Assembly: GCF_003003775.1 (NCBI RefSeq)
Contig: NZ_PVWJ01000023.1
Span: 1 to 47,271 of the forward strand
Direction: 5' to 3'
Origin: Merismopedia glauca CCAP 1448/3
Lineage (GTDB): Bacteria > Cyanobacteriota > Cyanobacteriia > Cyanobacteriales > CCAP-1448
Length of the DNA stretch: 47,271 nt
Notes under the pieces: model-generated
What the model saw: the letters and a program-made list of their open reading frames with translations, nothing else
Databases searched by the model: none
What the model was told of the DNA's origin: nothing
Position numbers and translations under genes: made by a program
Shown here: piece after piece, positions 29,629-36,670 of the stretch
Position numbering within the stretch: the stretch's first letter is position 1
How the letters are laid out: every line of letters starts with the position of its first letter

Positions 29629-29661
29629 GGAAAAGGAGTGTAATGGATTATACTCCTTTTT
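29629..29661 (+). terminator. DAHP synthase terminator
   Basis: AAAAGGAGTGTAA pairs with TTATACTCCTTTT, with loop TGGA, and ends in a T run just after the stop codon. Confidence 0.85.
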
Positions 29662-29711
29662 ATTTCGCCTATTAATCCCAATTTTTCAAAGTCATGCTAC
29701 AGATCCAAATC

Positions 29712-29738
29712 TAGAGACGTTGCATTGCAACATCTCTA
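29712..29738. repeat. Palindromic repeat, AGAGACGTTGCA variant
   Basis: Two 13-bp arms with one G-T type mismatch (TAGAGACGTTGCA and its near complement) around one base. It is a variant of the GTAGAGACGTAGCA family. Confidence 0.75.
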
Positions 29739-29907
29739 CTACACCCATAATAAGTAGGTAGGCAAAATTATAGGTATATAGCGGTTCTAGTTTTGATGCA
29801 CTACTCATGGGCGGGCAAGATGCACAGCAAACAAGAGTTTCAAAAAAGTAATCTGTACCTCACTCAATTGAGAACTGCTATAGATCTGCACTAGTTCCCA
29901 ATTACAT

Positions 29908-29991
29908 TAACTCCTTACTCCTTACTCTTTACTCTTTACTCTTTACTCTTTACTCTTTACTCTTTACTCTTTACTCTTTACTCTTTACTCA
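29908..29991. repeat. Heptanucleotide tandem repeat (TTACTCT)n
   Basis: Twelve consecutive heptamers of the form TTACTCY, the first (TAACTCC) and last slightly degenerate. This is the short tandemly repeated repetitive type known from cyanobacteria. It is non-coding, lies 130 bp before tRNA-Asn, and is likely variable in length between strains. Confidence 0.9.
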
Positions 29992-30117
29992 GCCAAATCT
30001 TAAATTAATTTTGCACAGGTACTTAAGTTTCGTGGGGAATAGTGAAAAACTTTTTTGCTAAAACCCTTGCCAAGATATATGCTTTGTGGTTAGAATTAAA
30101 AACGTTGCTATCAACAA

Positions 30118-30189
30118 TCCTCGGTAGCTCAGTGGTAGAGCGATCGGCTGTTAACCGATTGGTCGTAGGTTCGAATCCCACCCGGGGAG
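30118..30189 (+). tRNA. tRNA-Asn (GTT), stand-alone
   Basis: Cloverleaf with acceptor TCCTCGG/CCGGGGA, D arm GCTC/GAGC, anticodon loop CTGTTAA and T-loop TTCGAAT. Discriminator is G, as usual for Asn; CCA is not encoded. It is a normal chromosomal gene, distinct from the second tRNA-Asn in the array. Confidence 0.96.
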
Positions 30190-30601
30190 TTAGTACAATT
30201 GTTGTAAATAAATTTGTACATTAACTAATTGTTTGTAATCGGTTACAAATTAGTGTCGTCTTAACGAATTATTTGTCACTAGTTTTTTACCTACGACCAA
30301 TCAGTTCTTTAAATTTTCATTCACTATTCTAAATTAACAGAATTGATGAAAAGTCCTTCACGGTCGAAGTAATTAAATCGTAGTGGCTAGGCGGGTTTTG
30401 TTTGTCCTGTTTTTGAGAAACAGTCGCCAGGATTTTCTATTTAAAAAAGAGCTATTTTCTTATCTAACTCACATTTTTTACTCATCTGAAACTCATTTTC
30501 TGATGAGAACCTAAAGTTATCAACAAACTATAGCTTGCCGACTTCACAAAGCTTTAAATCAAGCCCTAAAAAAAGTATCTGGTAGGTATCGGAGGAAAAA
30601 T
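30190..30601. other. Intergenic region after tRNA-Asn
   Basis: No gene seen. An inverted repeat TTTGTAA/TTACAAA (30232-30249, loop TCGG) sits within a wider imperfect palindrome (30223-30255) and may end the tRNA transcript. A second hairpin, CTGTTT/AAACAG, lies near 30410. Confidence 0.45.
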
Positions 30602-30868
30602 ATGAAATCTTTAAATCTGTCTCAAATTGTTAGCGGTACACTTCTACTGACTGGGTTAAGCATTGTATCTTTAGGTATGCCCAGCATGGCTAACATGGAA
30701 GGAATGAATGACTATCAAATTGGTCGTCACGCACCTTTAACTTCCAGCACTATCAGTTCCGATGAACGCACCAAATCAATGTCAGATTATGGCATAGGTG
30801 GTGGTATGAACAACCCAGAAATGAAAAAAACCGAAGGCATGAGTGACTATCAAATTGGTCGTCATTAA
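30602..30868 (+). CDS. Small exported repeat protein, copy 1
   Basis: An 88-residue protein with a Sec-type signal peptide ending near SMA (residue 31). The mature part of about 57 residues is built from short repeats: EGMNDYQIGRH, SMSDYGIGGG and, at the very C-terminus, EGMSDYQIGRH. The repeat unit is about 11 residues with invariant M-x-D-Y-x-I/M-G. It has no Cys and no enzymatic motif. A GGAGG ribosome site supports the ATG. The gene and its downstream hairpin are duplicated immediately after. I recognise no family; it is probably periplasmic or secreted. Confidence 0.75.
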   Translation: MKSLNLSQIVSGTLLLTGLSIVSLGMPSMANMEGMNDYQIGRHAPLTSSTISSDERTKSMSDYGIGGGMNNPEMKKTEGMSDYQIGRH

Positions 30869-31130
30869 AAAGATATAGGCTTTAATTGGAGAATTGGGGT
30901 GTCATATACCTACCCCACCAGAGTTTGAGTGAATTGATATCGTCACATTGTATGTGTTGTAGGCGATCGCTTTCAACACATACCTTAATAGCTCCATCCC
31001 CTAGTTTCATCAGATAGATGCATAACTGGATAATTGCCACTCTTTAGGGTGTGCATAAACCTGTCTTCAGGAAGGTAAGTTACTCAACCCTTTTTTAATA
31101 GGATCAACACTTAGGTATTGAAGGAAAAAT

Positions 31131-31397
31131 ATGAAATCTTTAAATCTGTCTCAAATTGTTAGCGGTACACTTCTACTGACTGGGTTAGGCATTGTATCTT
31201 TAGGTACGCCCAGCATGGCTAACATGGAAGGAATGAATGACTATCAAATTGGTCGTCATGCACCTTTAGCTACCAGCACTACCAGTTGGGATGAGCGGAC
31301 TAAATCAATTTCAGATTATGGCATGGGTGGTGGTATGAACAACCCAGAAATGAAAAAAACCGAAGGCATGAGTGACTATCAAATTGGTCGTCATTAA
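31131..31397 (+). CDS. Small exported repeat protein, copy 2
   Basis: Near-identical 88-residue paralogue of the preceding gene, with the same signal peptide and the same three M-x-D-Y-x-I/M-G repeats. Differences cluster in the linker between the first two repeats (APLATSTTSW instead of APLTSSTISS). The second repeat reads SISDYGMGGG. The two terminal repeats are unchanged, which suggests they carry the function. AAGGA lies before the ATG. Confidence 0.75.
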   Translation: MKSLNLSQIVSGTLLLTGLGIVSLGTPSMANMEGMNDYQIGRHAPLATSTTSWDERTKSISDYGMGGGMNNPEMKKTEGMSDYQIGRH

Positions 31398-31674
31398 AAA
31401 GATATAGGCTTTAATTGGAGAATTGGGGTGTCATATGCCTACCCCACCAGAGTTTTACTGAATTGATATCGTCACATTGTATGTGTTGTAGGCGATCGCT
31501 TTCAACACATACCTCAGTAGCTCTATCCCCTAGTTTCATCAGATAGATACATAACTGGATAATTGCTACTCTTGAGATATGCGTAGACCTATCTTCAGGA
31601 AGGTAAGCCGCTCAAGGTTTTTTCATACGATTAAGAGGATCTTACATTGATACTATGTTCTCAGGAGAGAGCCG

Positions 31675-31932
31675 ATGAGTGACTCTAATCGTACTGAATT
31701 GAACCCTAATGAAAACTTTGACGCTCAACGCTTGAGCGAGGACATAGAATCAGGTGAAGTGAATCCACCTGAGCCTAATTTTGAGAAGGATTATCAAAAA
31801 GCCCAGGAATTTGCAGTTAGTAGCGAGTCAGTTTCTGAAAATAAAGATGATGATCCACTCGCTACTGGCAATCCCAAAAACTTTGCGGAAATGGCTAAAA
31901 AAGTCAACATTACTAGAGATGAGTCAGTCTAG
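31675..31932 (+). CDS. Small acidic, probably disordered protein
   Basis: An 85-residue, strongly acidic and hydrophilic protein without Cys, signal peptide or membrane segment. Asn, Glu, Asp and Ser dominate, and PEPNFEKDYQKAQEFA is the only likely helix. A good AGGAG ribosome site is present. It directly follows the tandem exported-protein duplication and may be co-regulated with it. No family recognised; an intrinsically disordered stress protein is possible but not shown. Confidence 0.6.
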   Translation: MSDSNRTELNPNENFDAQRLSEDIESGEVNPPEPNFEKDYQKAQEFAVSSESVSENKDDDPLATGNPKNFAEMAKKVNITRDESV

Positions 31933-32030
31933 TTCCTAGCATAGCCTTTAACTCTAGCTGATTCTCTTCTACATAGCAAGCCCCTTTGACTTCTGCTATT
32001 TTTTCTCTGAAAGAATCTATGATTAGGTGT

Positions 32031-32135
32031 TATACCAATTCACCTTGAAGATGCTACAAATCTTGGGTAGGGGGCGCAAAGCTTTGCGCCCCTACAGAGA
32101 ATTCATACGTAGCAAGTATTTAGTGATTTGGTATT
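32031..32135. mobile_element. ~105-bp MITE-like element with nested palindrome
   Basis: Terminal inverted repeats ATACCAATTCAC (32032-32043) and GTGATTTGGTAT (32123-32134) match at 11 of 12 positions. The interior holds the palindrome GTAGGGG...CCCCTAC (32067-32094), a member of the intergenic palindrome family. Non-coding. Confidence 0.65.
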
Positions 32136-32172
32136 AAAATGCGATCGCCCTCTGTACAGTGTCCAAACCAAA

Positions 32173-32209
32173 ATCCTCCAAACTTTCTGAAAGTGAAAAT
32201 CTGGAGGAT
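32173..32209. repeat. Hairpin ATCCTCCA/TGGAGGAT
   Basis: Perfect 8-bp arms at 32173-32180 and 32202-32209 enclose a small CTTTC/GAAAG stem. It lies at the start of a 290-bp non-coding stretch. Confidence 0.55.
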
Positions 32210-32224
32210 ATGGCTTGAAAATTA

Positions 32225-32437
32225 GTGGGACGGGTGGTTAGCGTATTGACGTTCCTTGACTGTTAGCTACAGTTTCCCAAATCTGGCATCAGGGTGGTTG
32301 AACGGTATACCTAACTCAGTTCCCACGAAATAGCGCTAGATAATGACAAAGGACGGGCAATTAGCGTAAAGGAGGCTCTCAATACACTTCCGTATATCTT
32401 CAACTGATGATGGAATCAGGGAGTTTGTGCCACTTTA
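32225..32437 (-). ncRNA. Possible tandem non-coding RNA element near the RNA-repair genes
   Basis: Two diverged copies about 125 bp apart share GGACGGG-N3-TTAGCGTA (32228 and 32351) and TGG-x-ATCAGGG (32284 and 32411). In the first copy GTGGGA (32225-32230) pairs with TCCCAC (32321-32326) and GTTAG with CTAAC inside it. No reading frame is evident. The strand is unknown; minus is given because the neighbouring repair genes read that way. Confidence 0.3.
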
Positions 32438-32495
32438 CCTAGATTAGTTCCTTCTGTATTACATTTGTAGCACGATAGTTAGTAAATGTCAAGGG

Positions 32496-33530
32496 CTAAT
32501 TTTCCAGATAACTGGATTTAGCAAAGATAGAGGCATAAACTAACTGCTGCACTTCTTGAACTATCTGACCTGCGAAATAGCTGCCGTTTAGAGTTTGTAA
32601 GTTGAGATTGAGGAATTTTTCTTCCTTAGTTACGTCAAACTTCTCTGGTGGGATTTTCGTTAGGTTTTGCTGGACTTCCTTTTCCCAAGCAGACCGACTG
32701 GCAGATAACTGCTGGCGCAATTCCTGAAGGTTTTGGGCGATAAATGGTTCTACAGGTGCAGATTTAACGGGAGAGCGCATTTCTGCCTGCATTGCCGCTA
32801 CCCCATAGCTGAAGCAAACTAAAGGCATCCACACTTCCGCAAAGTAAGCGGGATTGGGGGCAATTTCCAGACCTACTAATTTGTCGTGAATTAGGAACAG
32901 TGCGCCAATTTGGTTGGGTATGAGTTCAAATCGACTTTGATATTGGGTTAGGTATGCCCGCTTGTTGCTGATAATTTGCTCTAAATGACCTCGGTTGGGT
33001 AGGTTAAGTTGCTGGTTGAGGCGACTGATTCCCGCCCACAATTTACTATAACCAGGTATCCCTTGCAAGGATAGGGCTTCTTCTCGCAGTTGTAAGGGGA
33101 GAATGAAGAACCACTGTTCTTTTTCTGTTAAATATCCGCCTTGCGCCGCTTGAACGCAACAAGCATCCTCAAACATCAGTTTTTGCCCGGAGGCGATGAA
33201 TGCAGACCGACACAAGGCATGATTTTGGGCTTTGTCTTGAATGTAACCCATGTGCAAAGGTGCGATCGCTATCCCCTGTGTATGGTTAGTCAGTTCCATG
33301 TTGCCATAACCCCGCACCGCAGAGAGTTTCAACCCAGTTAAAGGGGCGCAAAAGCGATCTCTAGTAGCGTTTGAGGTGTTAAAAATCGGAACGACTGTCA
33401 TGCAGCCAGATTTTTGCGGCATTCCCACGTAGTAGGGCGGTAAATCCCCCTGGAAGGGAATTAAACTGGTAGCGGGTGCGGTGGGACGGTAGGATTTAAA
33501 GATTTGGGGGACGAGTTTTTGGAAGTCCAC
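32496..33530 (-). CDS. Uncharacterised protein coupled to the vWA gene
   Basis: A 344-residue soluble protein. GTG at 33528-33530 is the start, supported by AGGAG 8 bases upstream. The first 70 bases overlap the end of the vWA gene, a sign of translational coupling. The N-terminal half is beta-rich (MTVVPIFNTSNATRDRFCAPLTGLKL, then GYGNMELTNHTQGIAIAPLHMGYIQDKAQNHAL). The C-terminal half has FELIPNQIGALFLIHDKLVGLEIAP and a helix YFAEVWMPLVCFSYGVAAMQAE. It also contains a Cys pair (DACCVQAAQGGYL). I do not recognise the family with confidence. Its coupling to a Ro60-like protein and the nearby RNA ligase suggests a role in the same RNA-related pathway; that is inference. Confidence 0.75.
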   Translation of the reverse strand: MDFQKLVPQIFKSYRPTAPATSLIPFQGDLPPYYVGMPQKSGCMTVVPIFNTSNATRDRFCAPLTGLKLSAVRGYGNMELTNHTQGIAIAPLHMGYIQDKAQNHALCRSAFIASGQKLMFEDACCVQAAQGGYLTEKEQWFFILPLQLREEALSLQGIPGYSKLWAGISRLNQQLNLPNRGHLEQIISNKRAYLTQYQSRFELIPNQIGALFLIHDKLVGLEIAPNPAYFAEVWMPLVCFSYGVAAMQAEMRSPVKSAPVEPFIAQNLQELRQQLSASRSAWEKEVQQNLTKIPPEKFDVTKEEKFLNLNLQTLNGSYFAGQIVQEVQQLVYASIFAKSSYLEN

Positions 33531-34840
33531 GATGGTAACTCCTGTTGCATATGTGTCAGCTTTTGGCTGAGGAAGGTTTGCAAGTCGGTTTCACCTGCTT
33601 TACCAACTAGCGCCAACAGCGAGATGATTAAATCGCTAAAATCGGCTTGATGCCAGAAGGACAATTCAATTAGATTGGTAGCAGGGCGACGCAATTCCAA
33701 GTCGTCTAGGTTGGTAAACTTGCTGTGGCAGAAGATGACGGGGGTATAAATCCCGATTTGAGGTAGGGTGGCGGCAACTTTGGCTAAATCACCTGGAATA
33801 AAGTTTTCGTAGCCGTCGGAGACAATGAGAACTGCATCTGGGTTATCTGCCAGTGCGTCGAGCAATCCAGTGGCTAAATCGGTGTATCCTGAAGGATTGG
33901 GGAGAATATATTCGGTTCCGCCAACCTGATGGACTCTTAAGTTAGTACAGCATTCTTCCAGGACGAATTTGAGTGCCATTGTTTGAGACAAACAGCAGTA
34001 TTCGCGATCGCCATAACTGCGGGTAGAAGCGGATAAATCGAGAACTAACCCCAATTTGCCGTTAAATTTAGGCAATTGGCTGGCTGCTTCGCGCACGTAT
34101 TCCTTCAACGCAAACAACAAGTCGGGAGATTCCCCACCGCGATAGAGATGAACTAGAGTTGCCGCAATTCCCCCCCGATTAGTAGCAGTAACGGTTGCAG
34201 GACGTTCTCTAACCTTCTGGAAGTTAGCTAAGGCTGCTAGATGAGAATTTTGATACGTCCCTTCGCCCATTTGCCGGAATTCCTGGCTATAAAGTTGCGG
34301 AAAAACGGTTTTCAAGGCGCTATCGTTGGGGACAAATCGAGTCAAGCAATTACCATTGAGGTTTTTAACACAACCCCGCGCCGTATTTTTGCCCAAGGCG
34401 TGTTCTAAAATATCCACAAGAGCAGGACGACGACATTTAGCTATGTCTGTTAATTCGGGATGATGGTTGAAATATTGGAGAATGGCTCTACTAGTATGCT
34501 TGTGATTGGCTCTTACCCGTCGCAAGGCGAGGAAGATTCTCAAAACTCTGTCTGGGTGGGTGAGAGATAAAATAATATTCGTTGCAGTAGTCAAAAGAGA
34601 ACGAACTTCTAGATTCAATCCCAAGCGAGAACGTTGCAATAATTGGAATAGAATGCGATCGCGTTGGTATGGCTGCACGCTAGAAACTAATCCCAAAAGT
34701 GCGTACAGTTGCGGATTGTAGTCGTATACTTCTCGATGCAAAGCTTCGTCACTCCATTGCGGAGGTTGACCATTTCGTTTGAGTTGAAACGGTTCGTTAT
34801 GCGATCGCAAATGTTCTATAAACTTATAAATTAATGTCAT
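33461..34840 (-). CDS. vWA-domain protein with Ro60/TROVE-like layout
   Basis: A 459-residue protein in two parts. Residues about 30-250 are helical (RDRILFQLLQRSRLGLNLEVRSLL, LRIFLALRRVRANHKHTSRAI), like a HEAT-type ring. Residues about 262-425 form a von Willebrand A domain with a complete MIDAS: DLSAS (268-272), Thr320 and the Asp of IVSDG (342). This helical-plus-vWA order and size match Ro60/TROVE RNA-binding proteins, which handle misfolded small RNAs and Y RNAs. The TROVE identity is an inference from layout. AGGAG precedes the ATG. Its 3' end overlaps the next gene by 70 bp, and the RNA ligase gene lies 154 bp upstream. Confidence 0.75.
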   Translation of the reverse strand: MTLIYKFIEHLRSHNEPFQLKRNGQPPQWSDEALHREVYDYNPQLYALLGLVSSVQPYQRDRILFQLLQRSRLGLNLEVRSLLTTATNIILSLTHPDRVLRIFLALRRVRANHKHTSRAILQYFNHHPELTDIAKCRRPALVDILEHALGKNTARGCVKNLNGNCLTRFVPNDSALKTVFPQLYSQEFRQMGEGTYQNSHLAALANFQKVRERPATVTATNRGGIAATLVHLYRGGESPDLLFALKEYVREAASQLPKFNGKLGLVLDLSASTRSYGDREYCCLSQTMALKFVLEECCTNLRVHQVGGTEYILPNPSGYTDLATGLLDALADNPDAVLIVSDGYENFIPGDLAKVAATLPQIGIYTPVIFCHSKFTNLDDLELRRPATNLIELSFWHQADFSDLIISLLALVGKAGETDLQTFLSQKLTHMQQELPSWTSKNSSPKSLNPTVPPHPLPV

Positions 34841-34994
34841 TATTCTGCTCCTAAATTGTGAGGAGTTAAGTAGGTCGGCATGAATATTTATCGTTGAGAC
34901 AAGGCAGAAGGCAGAGGGCAGGAGGCAGGAGGGAAGAGAATTTGAGCATAGTTTACTTTTTGTTACATACCTTGATTTATTTGTGCTGTTCTAC

Positions 34995-35987
34995 TTAATG
35001 CAATTCAGTGCCTTCTTTGCGGAGCAAATAGCGATCGCTCAGCAATTTTAAAGCTACTCTACCAATATGGCGATCAGTGCGTTCAATTATTGGTTGAACA
35101 ATGACACCTTCCATCAAACATTTGGGGTAAAGTACGCTATCGGCGTTGTTGAATTGACTTACTGCATCCCAACTGTATTTGCCTATATAAAGTACGGGTA
35201 CTCTAGGTAGGTTGAATTCTTCACAGAAAGCCACAAAATCTGAATAGTTTAGAAATGTTTGTCCTTGGCGAACTGCAAATAAAGCAAGTCCAATTTTGCC
35301 GTTGTTCAAACCATATTTGATATCTTGAACTCCATAAACTTCTCCGAAAACTTGAACGTTCGCAGGAAGTTTTTGTAAAGCGACATTCTCTTGGTAGGCG
35401 CGGATGTAAACTGAGTTTTTGTTAGTTTCATCGTTTTTCCAAAAGTAGTTATGACTCCCAATGTGAGGAATGCCTTCTTTATCCATCCAGACGGTAAAGT
35501 TAGTGCCGTGGATCTTTTCAGTTATTACAATCTCTTCTCCTTCAATCAAAACATCAGGGTAGCGTTTGAGGTGTTCGGGACTGGGGAATTGGCGATGGGC
35601 GATCGCATTTTCTACGTTTCCACCCATACTTTGAGGAATAGGATATTCGTATTTGGTTACACCGAAATGTTCGGTGTAGTCATCGCCAATTGTACAAGTA
35701 AATTTTTCGCCGACAGGGATTAGCAATCCTTCAGAAAATATACCTCTGAGTTTAGCTGCACGGAGTTTTTTGCTGTAGTAAGAACGAATGCCAAATTCGT
35801 CTAAATAAGCTTCAGGAATAACGCTATCAATCGGAAAGTAAAAAGCTAAATCTCCAGACTTTAAATTACCGCTTGCCGTAATGACTTGGTATGCCATGCC
35901 TTGGAGGGTAGCAATTTCTAGGCGATCGGCATTGGGATGTTTGTTGATGGTTTCGATTTGGACTACTTCTACTTTAAAAATGCTCAT
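34995..35987 (-). CDS. RNA ligase, Rnl5/DraRnl type
   Basis: An ATP-dependent ligase that seals nicks in RNA. The 330-residue protein has an N-terminal OB-like domain (HPNADRLEIATLQG, as in EMAP/tRNA-binding folds). The nucleotidyltransferase domain follows, with motif I EKIHGTN (adenylated Lys158), motif III VFGEVYG (213-219), motif IV MEGVIVQP (292-299) and motif V VALKLLS (311-317). This domain order is that of Deinococcus Rnl5-type ligases. It is the first protein gene after the tRNA array, 107 bp past tRNA-Ile on the same strand, with the vWA protein following. No Shine-Dalgarno is visible. Confidence 0.9.
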   Translation of the reverse strand: MSIFKVEVVQIETINKHPNADRLEIATLQGMAYQVITASGNLKSGDLAFYFPIDSVIPEAYLDEFGIRSYYSKKLRAAKLRGIFSEGLLIPVGEKFTCTIGDDYTEHFGVTKYEYPIPQSMGGNVENAIAHRQFPSPEHLKRYPDVLIEGEEIVITEKIHGTNFTVWMDKEGIPHIGSHNYFWKNDETNKNSVYIRAYQENVALQKLPANVQVFGEVYGVQDIKYGLNNGKIGLALFAVRQGQTFLNYSDFVAFCEEFNLPRVPVLYIGKYSWDAVSQFNNADSVLYPKCLMEGVIVQPIIERTDRHIGRVALKLLSDRYLLRKEGTELH

Positions 35988-36008
35988 ATGTTTGGTTAGA
36001 ATTTAACA

Positions 36009-36047
36009 GTAGGGGGTGTTGGGTTTCCTATCGTCAACCCAACCTAC
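36009..36047. repeat. Palindromic repeat between RNA ligase and tRNA array
   Basis: GTGTTGGGTT pairs with AACCCAAC in an imperfect hairpin bounded by GTAGG/CCTAC. It resembles a hairpin repeat found between many cyanobacterial genes. Its place between tRNA-Ile and the ligase gene means it could reduce read-through from the array. Confidence 0.6.
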
Positions 36048-36094
36048 AAATGCTCATAATATTTGTTAGGAAATATAATAATTATGGCTACAGA

Positions 36095-36167
36095 TCCACC
36101 AGGTAGGTACTGCCCCTACTTCACCTGCGTTATCGGCACAGTGCGTCACTATTTCCGCCTCTGGTGG
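36095..36167 (-). tRNA. tRNA-Ile (GAT), atypical, last gene of the array
   Basis: A 73-nt cloverleaf with a perfect 7-bp acceptor (CCACCAG/CTGGTGG), D stem GCG/CGC, anticodon stem CTGTG/CGCAG, loop CCGATAA and T stem GTAGG/CCTAC. The T-loop reads GGCAGTA instead of the universal TTC-type loop, and position 33 is C instead of T. Discriminator A fits Ile. Probably a decayed or highly divergent gene. Confidence 0.7.
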
Positions 36168-36171
36168 ATAA

Positions 36172-36254
36172 AGGAAGATGGAGGAATCGAACCCCTAAGC
36201 CTTCACTTACCCTGGTTTTCAAGACCAGTTGCCATCCTTTTAGCGGCATCTTCC
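36172..36254 (-). tRNA. tRNA-Ser (TGA), in array
   Basis: Class II tRNA of 83 nt with acceptor GGAAGAT/ATCTTCC, anticodon stem CTGGT/ACCAG, loop CTTGAAA, a long variable arm and T-loop TTCGATT. The discriminator is T, unusual for Ser, where G is normal. Confidence 0.85.
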
Positions 36255-36257
36255 TTG

Positions 36258-36329
36258 AGGGCGTTTGAGGAGACTTGAACTCACGAATTGAGTGTGGCGC
36301 ACTCAGATGTTACCAACTACATCACACCC
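36258..36329 (-). tRNA. tRNA-Gly (GCC), degenerate, in array
   Basis: 72 nt with acceptor GGGTGTG/AACGCCC, anticodon stem TGAGT/ACTCA and loop GCGCCAC. T-loop is TTCAAGT. Position 33 is C instead of the invariant T, and the T stem is weak. Discriminator T is normal for Gly. Function is doubtful. Confidence 0.7.
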
Positions 36330-36339
36330 GCAATTCCGA

Positions 36340-36413
36340 AGCTGGCAACAGGAGTCGAACCTGCAACCTACCGATTACAAATCGGTTGCTCTGCCACATT
36401 GAGCTATACCAGC
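36340..36413 (-). tRNA. tRNA-Thr (TGT), in array
   Basis: 74 nt with acceptor GCTGGTA/TGCCAGC, D arm GCTC/GAGC, anticodon stem CCGAT/ATCGG, loop TTGTAAT and T-loop TTCGACT. A regular cloverleaf; CCA not encoded. Confidence 0.93.
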
Positions 36414-36419
36414 ATTTGG

Positions 36420-36495
36420 TGGCGGGGGTAGGAATTGAACCTACTAATAAAAGGCTTATGAGACCTCCAAGCCTACCGTGGCTAAGTCACCCGCA
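36420..36495 (-). tRNA. tRNA-Met-like (CAT), in array
   Basis: 76 nt. The anticodon stem GAGGT/GCCTT holds loop CTCATAA, and the T arm is perfect (GTAGG TTCAATT CCTAC). The acceptor has mismatches at its ends (TGCGGGT/CCCCGCC) and the D arm is irregular. Discriminator A is followed by encoded CCA. The anticodon could be Met, or Ile if the first base is modified to lysidine. Confidence 0.78.
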
Positions 36496-36516
36496 TTGCA
36501 CCAAACAACATTTTGG

Positions 36517-36589
36517 TGGGTCGTTGGAGACTCGAACTCCAACTTCACTGCTTAAAAGGCAGTTGCTCTGCCAATTGAGCTAACGACCC
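36517..36589 (-). tRNA. tRNA-Lys (TTT), in array
   Basis: 73 nt with perfect acceptor GGGTCGT/ACGACCC, D arm GCTC/GAGC, anticodon stem ACTGC/GCAGT, loop CTTTTAA and T arm TGGAG/CTCCA. Discriminator A followed by encoded CCA. Regular and probably functional. Confidence 0.95.
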
Positions 36590-36670
36590 ATATCTTGTTG
36601 GAAAATCCTGAATTTAGATTATGATACTTCCAGCCGGACTCGAAAGTTTAAAATTGGTTGCTTCAAAGTT

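Larger units (their letters stand above)
30583..31625 (+). repeat. Tandem duplication of a ~529-bp gene unit
   Basis: Two head-to-tail copies offset by 529 bp (30583 onward and 31112 onward). Each has the ribosome site, an 88-codon gene and about 230 bp of 3' sequence. Each 3' region carries the same hairpin (GTATGTGTTG/CAACACATAC around GCGATCGC, at 30950-30983 and 31479-31512). The copies are highly similar, so the duplication is recent. Confidence 0.92.

Noticed and set aside
29908-29991. Possible CRISPR array
   Set aside because: Units are contiguous 7-mers without spacers; no cas genes nearby.
30042-30224. Plus-strand 60-codon frame
   Set aside because: It reads through tRNA-Asn (SVVERSAVNRLVVGSNPTRG is the tRNA itself).
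32496-33530. Naming the protein an ARPP-family member
   Set aside because: Context and some motifs brought the ARPP families to mind, but the sequence does not match what I remember of either well enough.
36063-36583. Plus-strand frames with phrases such as VGIEPTNKRLM and GGSLETRTPTSLL
   Set aside because: These are translations of the antisense of tRNA T-loops and anticodon arms, a well-known false annotation; the tRNAs explain the sequence.
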